DNA from: JAUVXJ01 sp034430275
Lineage (GTDB): Bacteria; Chloroflexota; Anaerolineae; UBA7937; B3-Chlor
Assembly: GCA_034430275.1 (NCBI GenBank)
Contig: DAOUEW010000268.1
Coordinates: 1 to 11,594, forward strand
Length of the DNA: 11,594 nt
Direction of reading: 5' to 3'
The position numbers and the translations under genes were made by a program. The notes under the pieces were generated by a model, which saw only the letters and a list, made by a program, of their open reading frames with translations, searched no databases and was not told the origin of the DNA. Shown here piece after piece: positions 1-6,813 of this stretch (the stretch's first letter is position 1; each line of letters opens with the position of its first letter).

Positions 1-2390
1 CCCAGCCGAGCGATCTTGTTCTCCAGCACCTCGTGCATGATGCGCGCAGCATCCTCGCACCGCTCGGCATCGCGATGCACGTACATCAGCCTCACCAGCC
101 GACTGAAGGGGGGATACCTCTGCTGCCGGCGGAACTCGATCTCCTGTCTGTAGAAGCCCTCGTAGTCGTGGTGGCTGGCGGCATCGACGCTGTAGTGGTC
201 CGGCGCGTACGTTTGTAGGATCACCTTGCCGCCGAGGGGACTCCGGCCCGCCCGGCCCGCCACCTGGGTCAGCAACTGGAACGTGCGCTCCCCCGCCCGG
301 AAGTCCGGGAGGCGCAGCGCTGTGTCCGCTGACATCACGCCCACCAGGGTCACCAGCGGCAGATCCAATCCCTTGGCGATCATCTGGGTGCCGATCATCA
401 CGTCGGCCTCGTGATTGATGAACCTCTCCAGGATCTTCTCGTGAGACATCTTGCCGCCGGTCGTGTCCCGGTCCCAACGTACGATCTTGGCCTGAGGAAA
501 CAATTGGCGCGTCACCGCCTCGACCCTTTGCGTGCCCAGGCCGAACTGCTTGATCCGCCCACTCCAGCAACTGGGACAGGAATCGGGCAAGAACGTACGC
601 CAGTTGCAGTGGTGGCAGACCAGGTCTTCGTCCGCCGAGTGATAGGTCAGAGGCACGTCGCACCGCTTGCACTTCAACACGTATCCGCAATCGCGGCAGA
701 TGACGAAGGTGGCGGCCCCACGCCGGTTCAGGTAGAGGATCACCTGCTCGTTGGCAGCGAGCGCCTGGCCCATAGCCTCGCGCAGGGCCCGGCTGAAGAT
801 GCTGCGGTTGCCGGCCTTCAGTTCCTCTCGCAAGTCTACCACCTGGACCGGCGGCAGGTCCATGTACATCGCGTCTTCGTACTCCGCGCCGACCTCCCTG
901 ACCATGTTGATACGCTGCTCGTCCAAGCCGTGTCGAACTCGCTGCTCCTCCACACGGCGCCGATGCCCCATGATGCGCTGGGGCAGATGCAGCAGTCGGT
1001 ATCTCCCCCGCTGAGCCCAGTAATAGGAAGCCACGTCCGGCGTGGCTGTGCCCAGTATGACCTTGCAGCCGCTGATCTCCGCCCTCTTGATGGCCACGTC
1101 CCGGGCATGATAGCGAGGCATTCTATCCTGCTTGTAGCTCCACTCGTGCTCCTCGTCGATGACGATCACCCCCAGCCTGGGCAGTGGTGCGAACACCGCC
1201 GACCTCGAACCGATCACGATGTCCACCAGCCCATCGCGAACCCGGCGCCAGCCGTCGTACCGTTCGCCCATGGACAGCTTGCTGTGCAGCACCGCTATGC
1301 GACCCGGAAACCGAGCCGCAAACCGACGGATCGTTTGGGGGGTGAGGGCTATCTCGGGGACCAGGACGATGGCCTGCTCCCCTCCGGCCAGCACGTCCTG
1401 CAACACGCGCAGGTAGATCTCCGTCTTGCCGCTCCCGGTCACGCCGTGCAGCAGAAACACCTCGGAGCCGTCTTCTCTAGGGCTGCCGACGATCTGCCTC
1501 CACGCCTCGTCCTGAGCAGCGGTCAACTTGAGAGGAGAGCTGGGCACAAAGACGCGTCCCTGGAGCGGGTCCCTCCACACCTCCTGCTCCCCCATCTCCA
1601 CGAACCCCTTCGCCTCCAGCGCTCTTAGAGTGGAAGCGTTACCCCCCACCTCGGCGTAGATGTCGGACACGGCGGCCGGGCCTCCTTCGTCGAGATACTC
1701 AACGATGGCCCTCTGCACTCGTGCCCTCTTCAGCTCATCCATCACCTCCGGTGCCAGCCCCTCCTTGAGGCGGGCCACCCGCTCCGTCTTCGGTCTCACC
1801 TTCGCCTCTGCCAACTGCGAGCGCTTCTGTATCAGACCCCGGCGGACGAGCCCCTCCACCACGGGCCGGCAGTCCCTCAACCCCAACCTCCGACCGACTC
1901 CATCCAGGAGCACCTCCCCTTCACGCTGAAGCAGCTCGACAATCGCCCTCTGCCGACCAACAAGATCGTCGGGAAGAGCAGCTCCCTCCCTCGAAGTGAG
2001 CACTATCTGGGTCTTGCGCGCCACGCCCGGGGGGAGCATGAGGAGCACGACGTCGATCAGAGGAGCCAGGTAGTAGCTGCTGATCCACCAGGCCAATTCC
2101 ACCTGGTCGCGCGAGAGGACCGGTGTAAGATCCGCTATTTCGTACAGTTCCTTGGTCTCGTCCACCGGTGAACTGTCGTCGAAGCCGAAGATCACACCCT
2201 GGAGGCGACGCGGCCCGAAAGGCACCAGCACCAACTGCCCCAGTCTCACACCCTGGCGAAGCTCGCGGGGTATGGAGTAGTGAAAGGTCTGCGTCGAGCG
2301 CGCCTCACCATATTCATCGTCTCGGACCTCGCAGCCAGTCATCCTGCGCGGCTGGACCCTGGTGTTGACCACGACCTTGGCGTATTCCAT
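1..2390 (-). CDS. priA: Primosomal protein N' (PriA), replication-restart 3'-5' DNA helicase; 3' end cut by window edge
   Basis: PriA recognises abandoned replication forks, unwinds the lagging-strand arm and reloads DnaB. Reading the minus strand from ATG 2390 gives 796 open codons to the left edge. Visible in order: an N-terminal DNA-binding region (MEYAKVVVN start, VLVPFGPRRLQGVIFG near residue 50), Walker A GVTGSGKT at 316-323, Walker B DEEH at 412-415, GTATPD shortly after, and an inserted zinc domain with eight cysteines (C565, 568, 574, 577, 592, 595, 605, 608). GTQM follows at 667-670 and QVAGRAGR at 709-716. These match the PriA pattern of a superfamily 2 helicase split by paired zinc sites. 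Roughly 70-80 C-terminal residues are probably missing, judged from E. coli PriA. ATG 2405 is in frame five codons upstream, but the likely promoter -10 box (2406-2411) places the transcript start after it, so 2390 is preferred. The gene is divergent from the NDT-like gene. Confidence 0.97.
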   Translation of the reverse strand, partial: MEYAKVVVNTRVQPRRMTGCEVRDDEYGEARSTQTFHYSIPRELRQGVRLGQLVLVPFGPRRLQGVIFGFDDSSPVDETKELYEIADLTPVLSRDQVELAWWISSYYLAPLIDVVLLMLPPGVARKTQIVLTSREGAALPDDLVGRQRAIVELLQREGEVLLDGVGRRLGLRDCRPVVEGLVRRGLIQKRSQLAEAKVRPKTERVARLKEGLAPEVMDELKRARVQRAIVEYLDEGGPAAVSDIYAEVGGNASTLRALEAKGFVEMGEQEVWRDPLQGRVFVPSSPLKLTAAQDEAWRQIVGSPREDGSEVFLLHGVTGSGKTEIYLRVLQDVLAGGEQAIVLVPEIALTPQTIRRFAARFPGRIAVLHSKLSMGERYDGWRRVRDGLVDIVIGSRSAVFAPLPRLGVIVIDEEHEWSYKQDRMPRYHARDVAIKRAEISGCKVILGTATPDVASYYWAQRGRYRLLHLPQRIMGHRRRVEEQRVRHGLDEQRINMVREVGAEYEDAMYMDLPPVQVVDLREELKAGNRSIFSRALREAMGQALAANEQVILYLNRRGAATFVICRDCGYVLKCKRCDVPLTYHSADEDLVCHHCNWRTFLPDSCPSCWSGRIKQFGLGTQRVEAVTRQLFPQAKIVRWDRDTTGGKMSHEKILERFINHEADVMIGTQMIAKGLDLPLVTLVGVMSADTALRLPDFRAGERTFQLLTQVAGRAGRSPLGGKVILQTYAPDHYSVDAASHHDYEGFYRQEIEFRRQQRYPPFSRLVRLMYVHRDAERCEDAARIMHEVLENKIARL

Positions 2391-2405
2391 CGGCCTCTCA
2401 ACCAT

Positions 2406-2435
2406 AATATACCATCGCTGCCCGACCCGTACCAA
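2406..2435 (-). promoter_or_regulatory. Putative sigma-70-type promoter of priA
   Basis: On the minus strand, TTGGTA (2435-2430) and TATATT (2411-2406) are separated by 18 bp. They match the consensus boxes at 4/6 and 5/6 positions. Transcription would start near 2400, leaving a leader of only about 10 nt before ATG 2390. A 10-bp palindrome, CTGTCGACAG (2439-2448), lies just upstream of the -35 box. The call rests on sequence match only. Confidence 0.4.
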
Positions 2436-2474
2436 GACCTGTCGACAGCCCTGGTCGCGTCTGTCTATACCTCG

Positions 2475-2499
2475 GCCGCACGGCATGCCGTGCGGCTAC
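2475..2499 (-). repeat. Perfect 22-bp palindrome with GTAG foot (REP-like element or operator)
   Basis: Positions 2475-2496 form a perfect palindrome with 11-bp arms (GCCGCACGGCA and its complement) and no spacer. On the minus strand it is preceded by GTA, giving GTAGCCGCACG, the 'GTAG plus hairpin' layout of REP elements. It lies between the two divergent promoters and about 20 bp upstream of the extended -10 box of the rightward gene. No T-run follows on either strand, so an intrinsic terminator is unlikely. A similar GTAGCCGC-type hairpin occurs at 4822-4846. Operator and REP readings are both open. Confidence 0.6.
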
Positions 2500-2519
2500 T
2501 ATCTATGGGCTCCCTCCTG

Positions 2520-2528
2520 TGCTATAAT
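2520..2528 (+). promoter_or_regulatory. Extended -10 promoter of the NDT-like/pncC operon
   Basis: TGCTATAAT combines a perfect TATAAT (2523-2528) with the TGN extension that can substitute for a weak -35 box. The -35 position about 17 bp upstream (TATCTA) is poor, as is common for extended -10 promoters. Expected transcription start is about 2535, giving a leader of about 30 nt that contains the GGGGAGG ribosome-binding site at 2552-2558. Confidence 0.65.
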
Positions 2529-2563
2529 GCCTTCCACATCGTGGGGTGGATGGGGAGGTCTCG

Positions 2564-3019
2564 GTGCGTTTCTTCATCGCCGGCATCATGCAGGGGTCCA
2601 GACAGGACGACGACATCTGCGATCAGGATTATCGCGGCCCTATCAGGGACATCATCTCTCTCAATTACCCAAAGGCCGAGGTCCTCTGTCCCATGGAGCT
2701 GTACCCAGACAGTGTGGGCTACGCCTACGAAGAAGGCAAGGCCACCTTTCTGGACCTGGCCCACCGGGCCGGAGAGGCCGACGTGCTGGTCGCCTATCTA
2801 CCCGAGGCCAGCATGGGCACCGCCATCGAGATGTGGCAGGCCCACGGTGCCGGTGCCCACATCCTCACCATCTCCCCCATGGCCGACAATTGGGTCATCA
2901 AGTTCCTGTCCGACCGGGTATTCCCCACCATGGATGAGTTCGAGCAGTTCATCGCTAGCGACGGGCTGGCCGAGATGAGCTCAGCCAGCAGCGGCGGGCC
3001 TCACGGGTCCGCGCACTAG
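2564..3019 (+). CDS. Nucleoside 2-deoxyribosyltransferase-like protein, function unknown
   Basis: A 151-residue soluble protein. It begins RFFIAGIMQGSR, a short beta strand and glycine turn typical of Rossmann-like folds. It later carries ADVLVAYLPEASMGTAIEM (residues 72-90), which resembles the core of nucleoside 2-deoxyribosyltransferases, whose GTAxE motif holds the catalytic glutamate; here that would be Glu89. This family and relatives such as Rcl and MilB break or exchange N-glycosidic bonds of nucleosides or nucleotides. The upstream aspartates usual in true transferases are not obvious, so the substrate and even the activity are uncertain. GTG 2564 is chosen as start because GGGGAGG lies 5 nt upstream; an in-frame GTG at 2546 would overlap that site. 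The stop is 7 nt before pncC, indicating one transcript. The last 18 or so residues are Ser/Gly-rich and probably disordered. Confidence 0.8.
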   Translation: MRFFIAGIMQGSRQDDDICDQDYRGPIRDIISLNYPKAEVLCPMELYPDSVGYAYEEGKATFLDLAHRAGEADVLVAYLPEASMGTAIEMWQAHGAGAHILTISPMADNWVIKFLSDRVFPTMDEFEQFIASDGLAEMSSASSGGPHGSAH

Positions 3020-3026
3020 TCATCGC

Positions 3027-3512
3027 ATGGACCCTTCGCAGCAGTCTCTGGAGGAGCAAGTCGGCGAGCTTCTGTCGCGGCGGGGCTGGACCCTGGCCGT
3101 GGCAGAGTCTTGCACCGGGGGCCTCCTGGGCCACCTCATCACGAACGTATCCGGGAGCTCAGCTTACTTCCAGGGCGGAGTGATCAGCTACTCCAACGAG
3201 GTCAAGGAGGGTCTACTCGGCGTTCCCCAGGAGACTCTGATCGAGCACGGGGCGGTGAGCAAGGAGACCGCCCTGGCTATGGCCCGTGGCGCCCGCCTCC
3301 TCCTCCGCGTCGACGTGGCTCTCTCCGTGACCGGCATCGCGGGGCCGACAGGTGGGACCGCGGAGAAGCCCGTGGGCCTGGTCTACGTAGCCCTCGCGGC
3401 CGAGGGAACCGAGCTGTGGGAGAGGCACGTCTGGCAGGGGGACCGGTCTCAGAACAAAGCACTGTCCGCCGAAGCTGCCCTCACGCTGCTCCTGCGCTAC
3501 CTCGAGTCTTGA
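3027..3512 (+). CDS. pncC: Nicotinamide-nucleotide amidohydrolase PncC (CinA C-terminal domain family)
   Basis: PncC hydrolyses nicotinamide mononucleotide to nicotinate mononucleotide and ammonia, recycling the NMN released by DNA ligase and other NAD consumers. The 161-residue protein is a stand-alone CinA C-terminal domain, without the N-terminal MoaB-like half found in full CinA. Family signatures are AESCTGG at 26-32 with likely nucleophile Ser28, YFQGGVISYSNEVK at 47-60 with Tyr55 and Lys60 in the active-site pattern, and TGIAGPTGG at 102-110. Length and motifs are normal for the family. The ATG at 3027 has no obvious Shine-Dalgarno sequence and lies 7 nt after the preceding stop, so translation may be coupled to the NDT-like gene. 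The gene faces the MFS gene tail to tail with only 13 nt between stops. Confidence 0.95.
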   Translation: MDPSQQSLEEQVGELLSRRGWTLAVAESCTGGLLGHLITNVSGSSAYFQGGVISYSNEVKEGLLGVPQETLIEHGAVSKETALAMARGARLLLRVDVALSVTGIAGPTGGTAEKPVGLVYVALAAEGTELWERHVWQGDRSQNKALSAEAALTLLLRYLES

Positions 3513-3525
3513 GCATACCTCCAAC

Positions 3526-4800
3526 CTATCGCGTCTCGGCTCCGCCCTTCAGTCGCGGCAGCCACACCACCATCAGCAGCGCCGCCATCAAGGCCAGCCC
3601 GGCGCCAAACAAGAACGGTGCCGACGGGCCGAACCCCTTCCACACCCCTGCGCCCTGCCACAGCACCCCCGCGACAAGACTGGCCGGAAAGGCTGTCGCT
3701 CCGATCGCGGCGTTGAGCAGTCCGTAGGCCGTGCCCCGCTGCTCCGGACTGACGATGTCCGCCACCAGGGCTCGGAGCACGCCTTCTGTTACCCCGTAGT
3801 AGAGCCCGTAGAAGGCATAGAGCAACCAGACCTGCCACCCCGTCCCCGCAAAGGCGAACCCCAGGTAGACGATGCCGTAGAGGAGCCATCCGCTAACGAT
3901 GACGCGTCTACGCCCGAAACGGTCAGACAGCACTCCCGCAGGCCCAGAGACGAGGGTGTAGGTCAGATTGAGGGCCAGAAGCGCACCCATCACCGACAGC
4001 ACCGACAGCCCCCGCTCCTGAGCGCGCAGCACCAGGAAGGCATCGGAGGAGTTCCCCAGCGTGAACAGCACCACTATGAGCAGGAAACCTCGGAAGCGCG
4101 TTCCGAACCCTTCGAGCGAGAGGGACGGGCGCTTGACCCCGTCGGTGACACCACGGACCTCTCGCGCGCCCACGACTAGAACCAGCACCGCCAGCGCCGC
4201 CGGAACGATGCTCAGCAGCACCACCGTCTGGAACGTGGCCCGCTGCAGGATTCCGCCGCTCGCTTGTTTCGTCCACACTACTCCAGCAGCGATCAGGAGA
4301 CCGCAGAAAGCACCCGCAGTGTCCATGGCACGATGGAAGCCGAAGCTGAGCCCACGGCGATCCTCCCGCGTCGAATCTGCGATCAAGGCATCGCGGGGCG
4401 CGGTGCGGATGCCCTTCCCCACCCTGTCGGCGAAGCGCACGCCCAGGACCCAGGACCAGGAGGCAGCCAGGTAGAGGAAGGGCTTGGCCAGTGTGGACAA
4501 CCCGTAGCCCGCTACCGTGATCCACTTTCGCCGTCCCAGCCTGTCCGAGAGCCAGCCCGAGAAGACTTTGAACAGACTTGCCGTGCTCTCGGCCAGACCC
4601 TCGATCAGACCGACGACGGCGGTGCCCGCCCCCAGGACGTTGGCCAGGAAGAGCGGCAGCAGGTTGACGATCATCTCGCTGGAGACGTCGGTGAGAAAGC
4701 TGGTGACGCCCAGGACCCATACGTTGCGGGGCAAGCCTCGCCAGCCGGGGGAGCCAGCCGGGGGTTCGTCGGTAGTGCCCGATCTTACTTTGCTGTCCAT
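3526..4800 (-). CDS. Major facilitator superfamily (MFS) transporter
   Basis: A polytopic membrane protein of 424 residues with about twelve hydrophobic helices in two six-helix halves. Each half has an MFS motif A: GWLSDRLGRRK at 82-92 and GVLSDRFGRRR at 289-299. The first half also carries DRVGKGIRTAPRD (125-137), a signature of a widespread, functionally uncharacterised MFS subgroup. The substrate cannot be told from sequence; drug or small-metabolite export is one possibility among many. The frame stays open upstream to TTG 4833, but that extension overlaps the palindrome at 4822-4846 and encodes no conserved sequence, so ATG 4800 (MDSKVRS) is preferred. Its ribosome-binding site is weak. 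The gene is probably monocistronic or at the end of the leftward lipoprotein transcription unit. Confidence 0.92.
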   Translation of the reverse strand: MDSKVRSGTTDEPPAGSPGWRGLPRNVWVLGVTSFLTDVSSEMIVNLLPLFLANVLGAGTAVVGLIEGLAESTASLFKVFSGWLSDRLGRRKWITVAGYGLSTLAKPFLYLAASWSWVLGVRFADRVGKGIRTAPRDALIADSTREDRRGLSFGFHRAMDTAGAFCGLLIAAGVVWTKQASGGILQRATFQTVVLLSIVPAALAVLVLVVGAREVRGVTDGVKRPSLSLEGFGTRFRGFLLIVVLFTLGNSSDAFLVLRAQERGLSVLSVMGALLALNLTYTLVSGPAGVLSDRFGRRRVIVSGWLLYGIVYLGFAFAGTGWQVWLLYAFYGLYYGVTEGVLRALVADIVSPEQRGTAYGLLNAAIGATAFPASLVAGVLWQGAGVWKGFGPSAPFLFGAGLALMAALLMVVWLPRLKGGAETR

Positions 4801-4821
4801 ATACGGCCCAACGATCACCAA

Positions 4822-4846
4822 GCCGCACGCCAAAGCGCGCGGCTAC
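4822..4846 (-). repeat. GTAG-footed imperfect palindrome (REP-like), upstream of the MFS gene
   Basis: Nine-base arms, GCCGCACGC (4822-4830) and GCGCGCGGC (4835-4843), flank a 4-nt loop. The single non-Watson-Crick position becomes a G-U wobble only in minus-strand RNA. Read on the minus strand it starts GTAGCCGCGCG and ends CGTGCGGC, closely like the palindrome at 2475-2499. No T-run follows. The rest of the 100-base spacer (4801-4900) has no gene; it holds a small inverted repeat CAAGA-ACG-TCTTG and no convincing promoter. Confidence 0.55.
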
Positions 4847-4900
4847 GGGAAGTTTGCGTCAACAGAGACCAAGAACGTCTTGTGCGGCCCGCCCCACCGA

Positions 4901-5713
4901 CTACGGAGAACCCTCCTCCCAAGGCAGATCGGCCTCCAGCAGCACCTGGTAGGCCCGTCCCTCCTGAGACCCGAAGAGCTGCCCCGCAGGATACCGCAGC
5001 AGGAACTCCTCCACAATCCCATACTGCTCGCCCTCCACATGGAGCCCTTCCTCGGCTTCGGGAAGGGCTATCCCCATCAACGGCGTGTCCCACGGTGCCA
5101 CCTGGTTCGCCTGCCCGGCTGGCAGAGCGTCAATGGGCCCCAAATCCGTAACGGATAGAGTACCCGAAGAGGGGGTGAAGACCTGCGGGTCAGCGGGGCG
5201 GATACTGAGGATCTCTTCGTACGTGGCCGAGAACGCGCTTGGTGCGTCAGAGTAGTCGAACGGATAGATGGACACACTCTTGGTGCCACCCATGAGATCG
5301 ACGAGAACGTGCCTCCACGCCGTGTCGGGAACCGCTGGAGAGGGCATATAGCGGTCATCGAGGCCGAAGAAGCCGCTATCTGCAATGAAGACGAGAAGTT
5401 CATCCAGCTCCCCCTCTTCGAGGTAGCCAATGGTGACCGCCCGGTCGATGCCCACTCTGGGAGCCTGATCCTCAGTCGCCAGCACCACCAGACCGTCGCC
5501 ATACACCCTCACCTCAGGCACGTGCCTGCCTGGAGGGGGAGGATTGAGCCCGCCGAATGTGTCGGCCTCGATCACCAGCGCCTCCGCGCTGTGATCGTAC
5601 TCCAACGAGACAGGGGCCACGGATGAGGGGGCAGCTTCTGGTCTCGGTCCGGCGCAAGCGGCCAGGACCAGAAGCAACGTCGTGAGAGCTACGGTTTGCT
5701 CACTTCTCGTCAC
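4901..5713 (-). CDS. Predicted lipoprotein, function unknown
   Basis: A 270-residue protein if started at GTG 5713. This start gives a short lipoprotein signal peptide: MTRSEQ, a hydrophobic stretch TVALTTLLLVL, and lipobox LAAC with Cys20 as the lipidated residue. The mature part begins with a Pro/Ala/Ser linker and then a soluble, acidic domain with no further membrane helix. PEVRVYGDGLVVL (66-78) followed by GYLEEGELDELLVFIADSGFFGL (96-118) resembles a pattern I know from uncharacterised secreted or lipid-anchored proteins of Chloroflexota and Actinobacteria. I cannot assign an enzymatic role. The frame is open to TTG 5761, but those 16 extra residues precede a complete signal peptide and lie over the hairpin at 5737-5777. 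No strong Shine-Dalgarno sequence is seen before GTG 5713, so the start is the weakest part of the call. The gene follows the other lipoprotein gene by 73 nt and may share its transcript. Confidence 0.75.
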   Translation of the reverse strand: MTRSEQTVALTTLLLVLAACAGPRPEAAPSSVAPVSLEYDHSAEALVIEADTFGGLNPPPPGRHVPEVRVYGDGLVVLATEDQAPRVGIDRAVTIGYLEEGELDELLVFIADSGFFGLDDRYMPSPAVPDTAWRHVLVDLMGGTKSVSIYPFDYSDAPSAFSATYEEILSIRPADPQVFTPSSGTLSVTDLGPIDALPAGQANQVAPWDTPLMGIALPEAEEGLHVEGEQYGIVEEFLLRYPAGQLFGSQEGRAYQVLLEADLPWEEGSP

Positions 5714-5736
5714 GGTGGACGCCAGGAAACAGGAGA

Positions 5737-5777
5737 GGGGATGGGGCCGGCATCGCACCAACGCGCCGGCCCACCCC
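5737..5777 (-). other. GC-rich intergenic hairpin between two lipoprotein genes
   Basis: GGGCCGGC (5744-5751) pairs perfectly with GCCGGCCC (5765-5772). Allowing single-base bulges at 5743 and 5741, the stem continues with T5742-A5773 and GGGG (5737-5740) to CCCC (5774-5777), about 13 bp around a 13-nt loop. It begins 10 nt after the stop of the 5787-6671 gene in its reading direction. There is no run of U after it, so it may protect or process the mRNA, or attenuate, rather than act as a standard terminator. Confidence 0.55.
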
Positions 5778-5778
5778 T

Positions 5779-5809
5779 ATCATACTCTACATCGGCGGCG
5801 TGATGTCGA
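5779..5809 (-). promoter_or_regulatory. Weak candidate promoter for the downstream lipoprotein gene
   Basis: On the minus strand TCGACA (5809-5804) and TATGAT (5784-5779) each match the sigma-70 boxes at 5/6 positions, but the spacer is 19 bp, longer than optimal. Most of it lies inside the end of the upstream coding region. If used, transcription would start at about 5772 and the hairpin at 5737-5777 would sit in the leader. Confidence 0.25.
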
Positions 5810-6671
5810 GCGGCTGGTTGACGGAGCTGATCTCCATGGAGAAGTTGACCGCGCCGCTCTCCCCCTGACAGTCTCCTTGAGCACTCAGCTGCCTCTTCAC
5901 CGGGAAGCTGCCCTCCACCGCGACCCAGACCTCATCATTGTAGGAAACGAAACTACAGCCGCTGGTGAGGGCTCCCAACCCCGCGGCCTCTGCACCGCGG
6001 TAGTGGTGACACTGGACTCCGTTCACCACTTCCTGACCCAGGTACTGGGCGTCCTCTGGATCTCCCACGAAGAGTTCGTCCCACCAATAGAGCATGCTGA
6101 AGCTGTCAAACATCTGCAATACCGACTCCTGCATTGCAGGGATCTCCTGCCAGGCAGCGCCGCCCTCACGCATCCACAGCTTGCCCTGCTCCTCGATGTA
6201 GATCATCTCCATGGCGGTAACCTCGCCATCGGAAGTGCTGGAGAACTTCAGGTATTCCGCCCTCGTGGGGGTTGCCTGTCGCCGCCCCTCGATGTCGAGC
6301 ACCATTTCCCCAGTGGTCTGGCTGGTGCTCGTATCGATGTGCAGCGTGTATGCGTACGAGCTTAGGCCGTCCAGAGCGTCCACGTTCAGATCGAAGGGCA
6401 ACTCCTCTTCCGTGGGTGGTTGGGCCTCGGGCTCGCCGCAGTCCTGGGGGCAGGTCTCCTGGGTCTCGGGTCCCTCGCACACACCATCTCCACAGACTGC
6501 CTCGCCGGCCGCCGGCTCCTCTGCGGGAGGAGCCGCGGTCTCAGGAGTCTCCTCCTCCGAAGGTACCACATCACTCCCGGTCGGAAGCCCCGGCAGCGAG
6601 CAGGCCATGGTGAGTGATACCAGGAGGATCAGACTCATCGCCATAGTCAACACTCTTGCTCTCGTATCCAT
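5787..6671 (-). CDS. Predicted lipoprotein with GDGVC-type cysteine motif and LppX/LprG-like domain
   Basis: A 294-residue protein exported and lipid-anchored. The signal peptide has MDTRAR, a hydrophobic core and lipobox LTMAC with Cys24. A Pro/Glu/Ala-rich linker follows and contains a compact cysteine motif, CGDGVC...TCPQDCG (C60, C65, C74, C78), known from many secreted proteins of Chloroflexota and Myxococcota but without an assigned role. From about residue 97 the sequence (LDGLSSYAYTLHID, later GEMVLDIEG, YIEEQGKLWMREGGAAW, YLGQEVVNGVQCHHY) resembles the LppX/LprAFG or LolA-like half-barrel that binds acyl chains; this is by resemblance only. C221, C239 and C268 may form disulfides. 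ATG 6671 is chosen because AAAGGAGGG lies 7 nt upstream and a complete signal peptide starts there; the frame is open to 6737 without support. The gene follows secF by 142 nt. Confidence 0.85.
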   Translation of the reverse strand: MDTRARVLTMAMSLILLVSLTMACSLPGLPTGSDVVPSEEETPETAAPPAEEPAAGEAVCGDGVCEGPETQETCPQDCGEPEAQPPTEEELPFDLNVDALDGLSSYAYTLHIDTSTSQTTGEMVLDIEGRRQATPTRAEYLKFSSTSDGEVTAMEMIYIEEQGKLWMREGGAAWQEIPAMQESVLQMFDSFSMLYWWDELFVGDPEDAQYLGQEVVNGVQCHHYRGAEAAGLGALTSGCSFVSYNDEVWVAVEGSFPVKRQLSAQGDCQGESGAVNFSMEISSVNQPLDITPPM

Positions 6672-6777
6672 TCTTGGTCCCTCCTTTACCCTCAATGGGT
6701 ATTCCGTCGCGCACATACCATAAGCTGCTTCATACAATTGCCACAGTGAGTCCTCGAACCAGGTAAACCCTGCCCAT

Positions 6778-6813
6778 CCCGATGCTTGGTGGCATCAGGC
6801 TACAACAGGCTAC
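6778..6813 (-). repeat. Small hairpin with doubled GTAGCCTG foot after secF
   Basis: GATGC (6781-6785) pairs with GCATC (6792-6796) around a 6-nt loop, and can be extended by CC/GG past a one-base bulge. On the minus strand it is preceded by two copies of GTAGCCTG (6813-6806 and 6803-6796), immediately after the secF stop. It may be a degenerate relative of the GTAG-footed hairpins at 2475 and 4822, or a stabilising 3' structure. It has no T-run. The rest of the 142-nt spacer up to the lipoprotein ATG holds only that gene's ribosome-binding site as a clear signal. Confidence 0.35.

Noticed and set aside
411..1628. Open reading frame of 405 codons on the plus strand
   Set aside because: It lies antisense to priA, whose helicase motifs and zinc cysteines are intact; its translation is rich in His, Pro and Arg and shows no recognisable domain. 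It is a shadow of GC-rich coding DNA.
4862..4883. Small inverted repeat CAAGA-ACG-TCTTG upstream of the MFS gene as an operator
   Set aside because: Arms of only five bases with no promoter boxes nearby; this can easily arise by chance.
4264..5151. Open reading frame of 295 codons on the plus strand
   Set aside because: It is antisense to both the MFS gene and a lipoprotein gene and crosses their spacer; the composition is low-complexity and no domain is visible.
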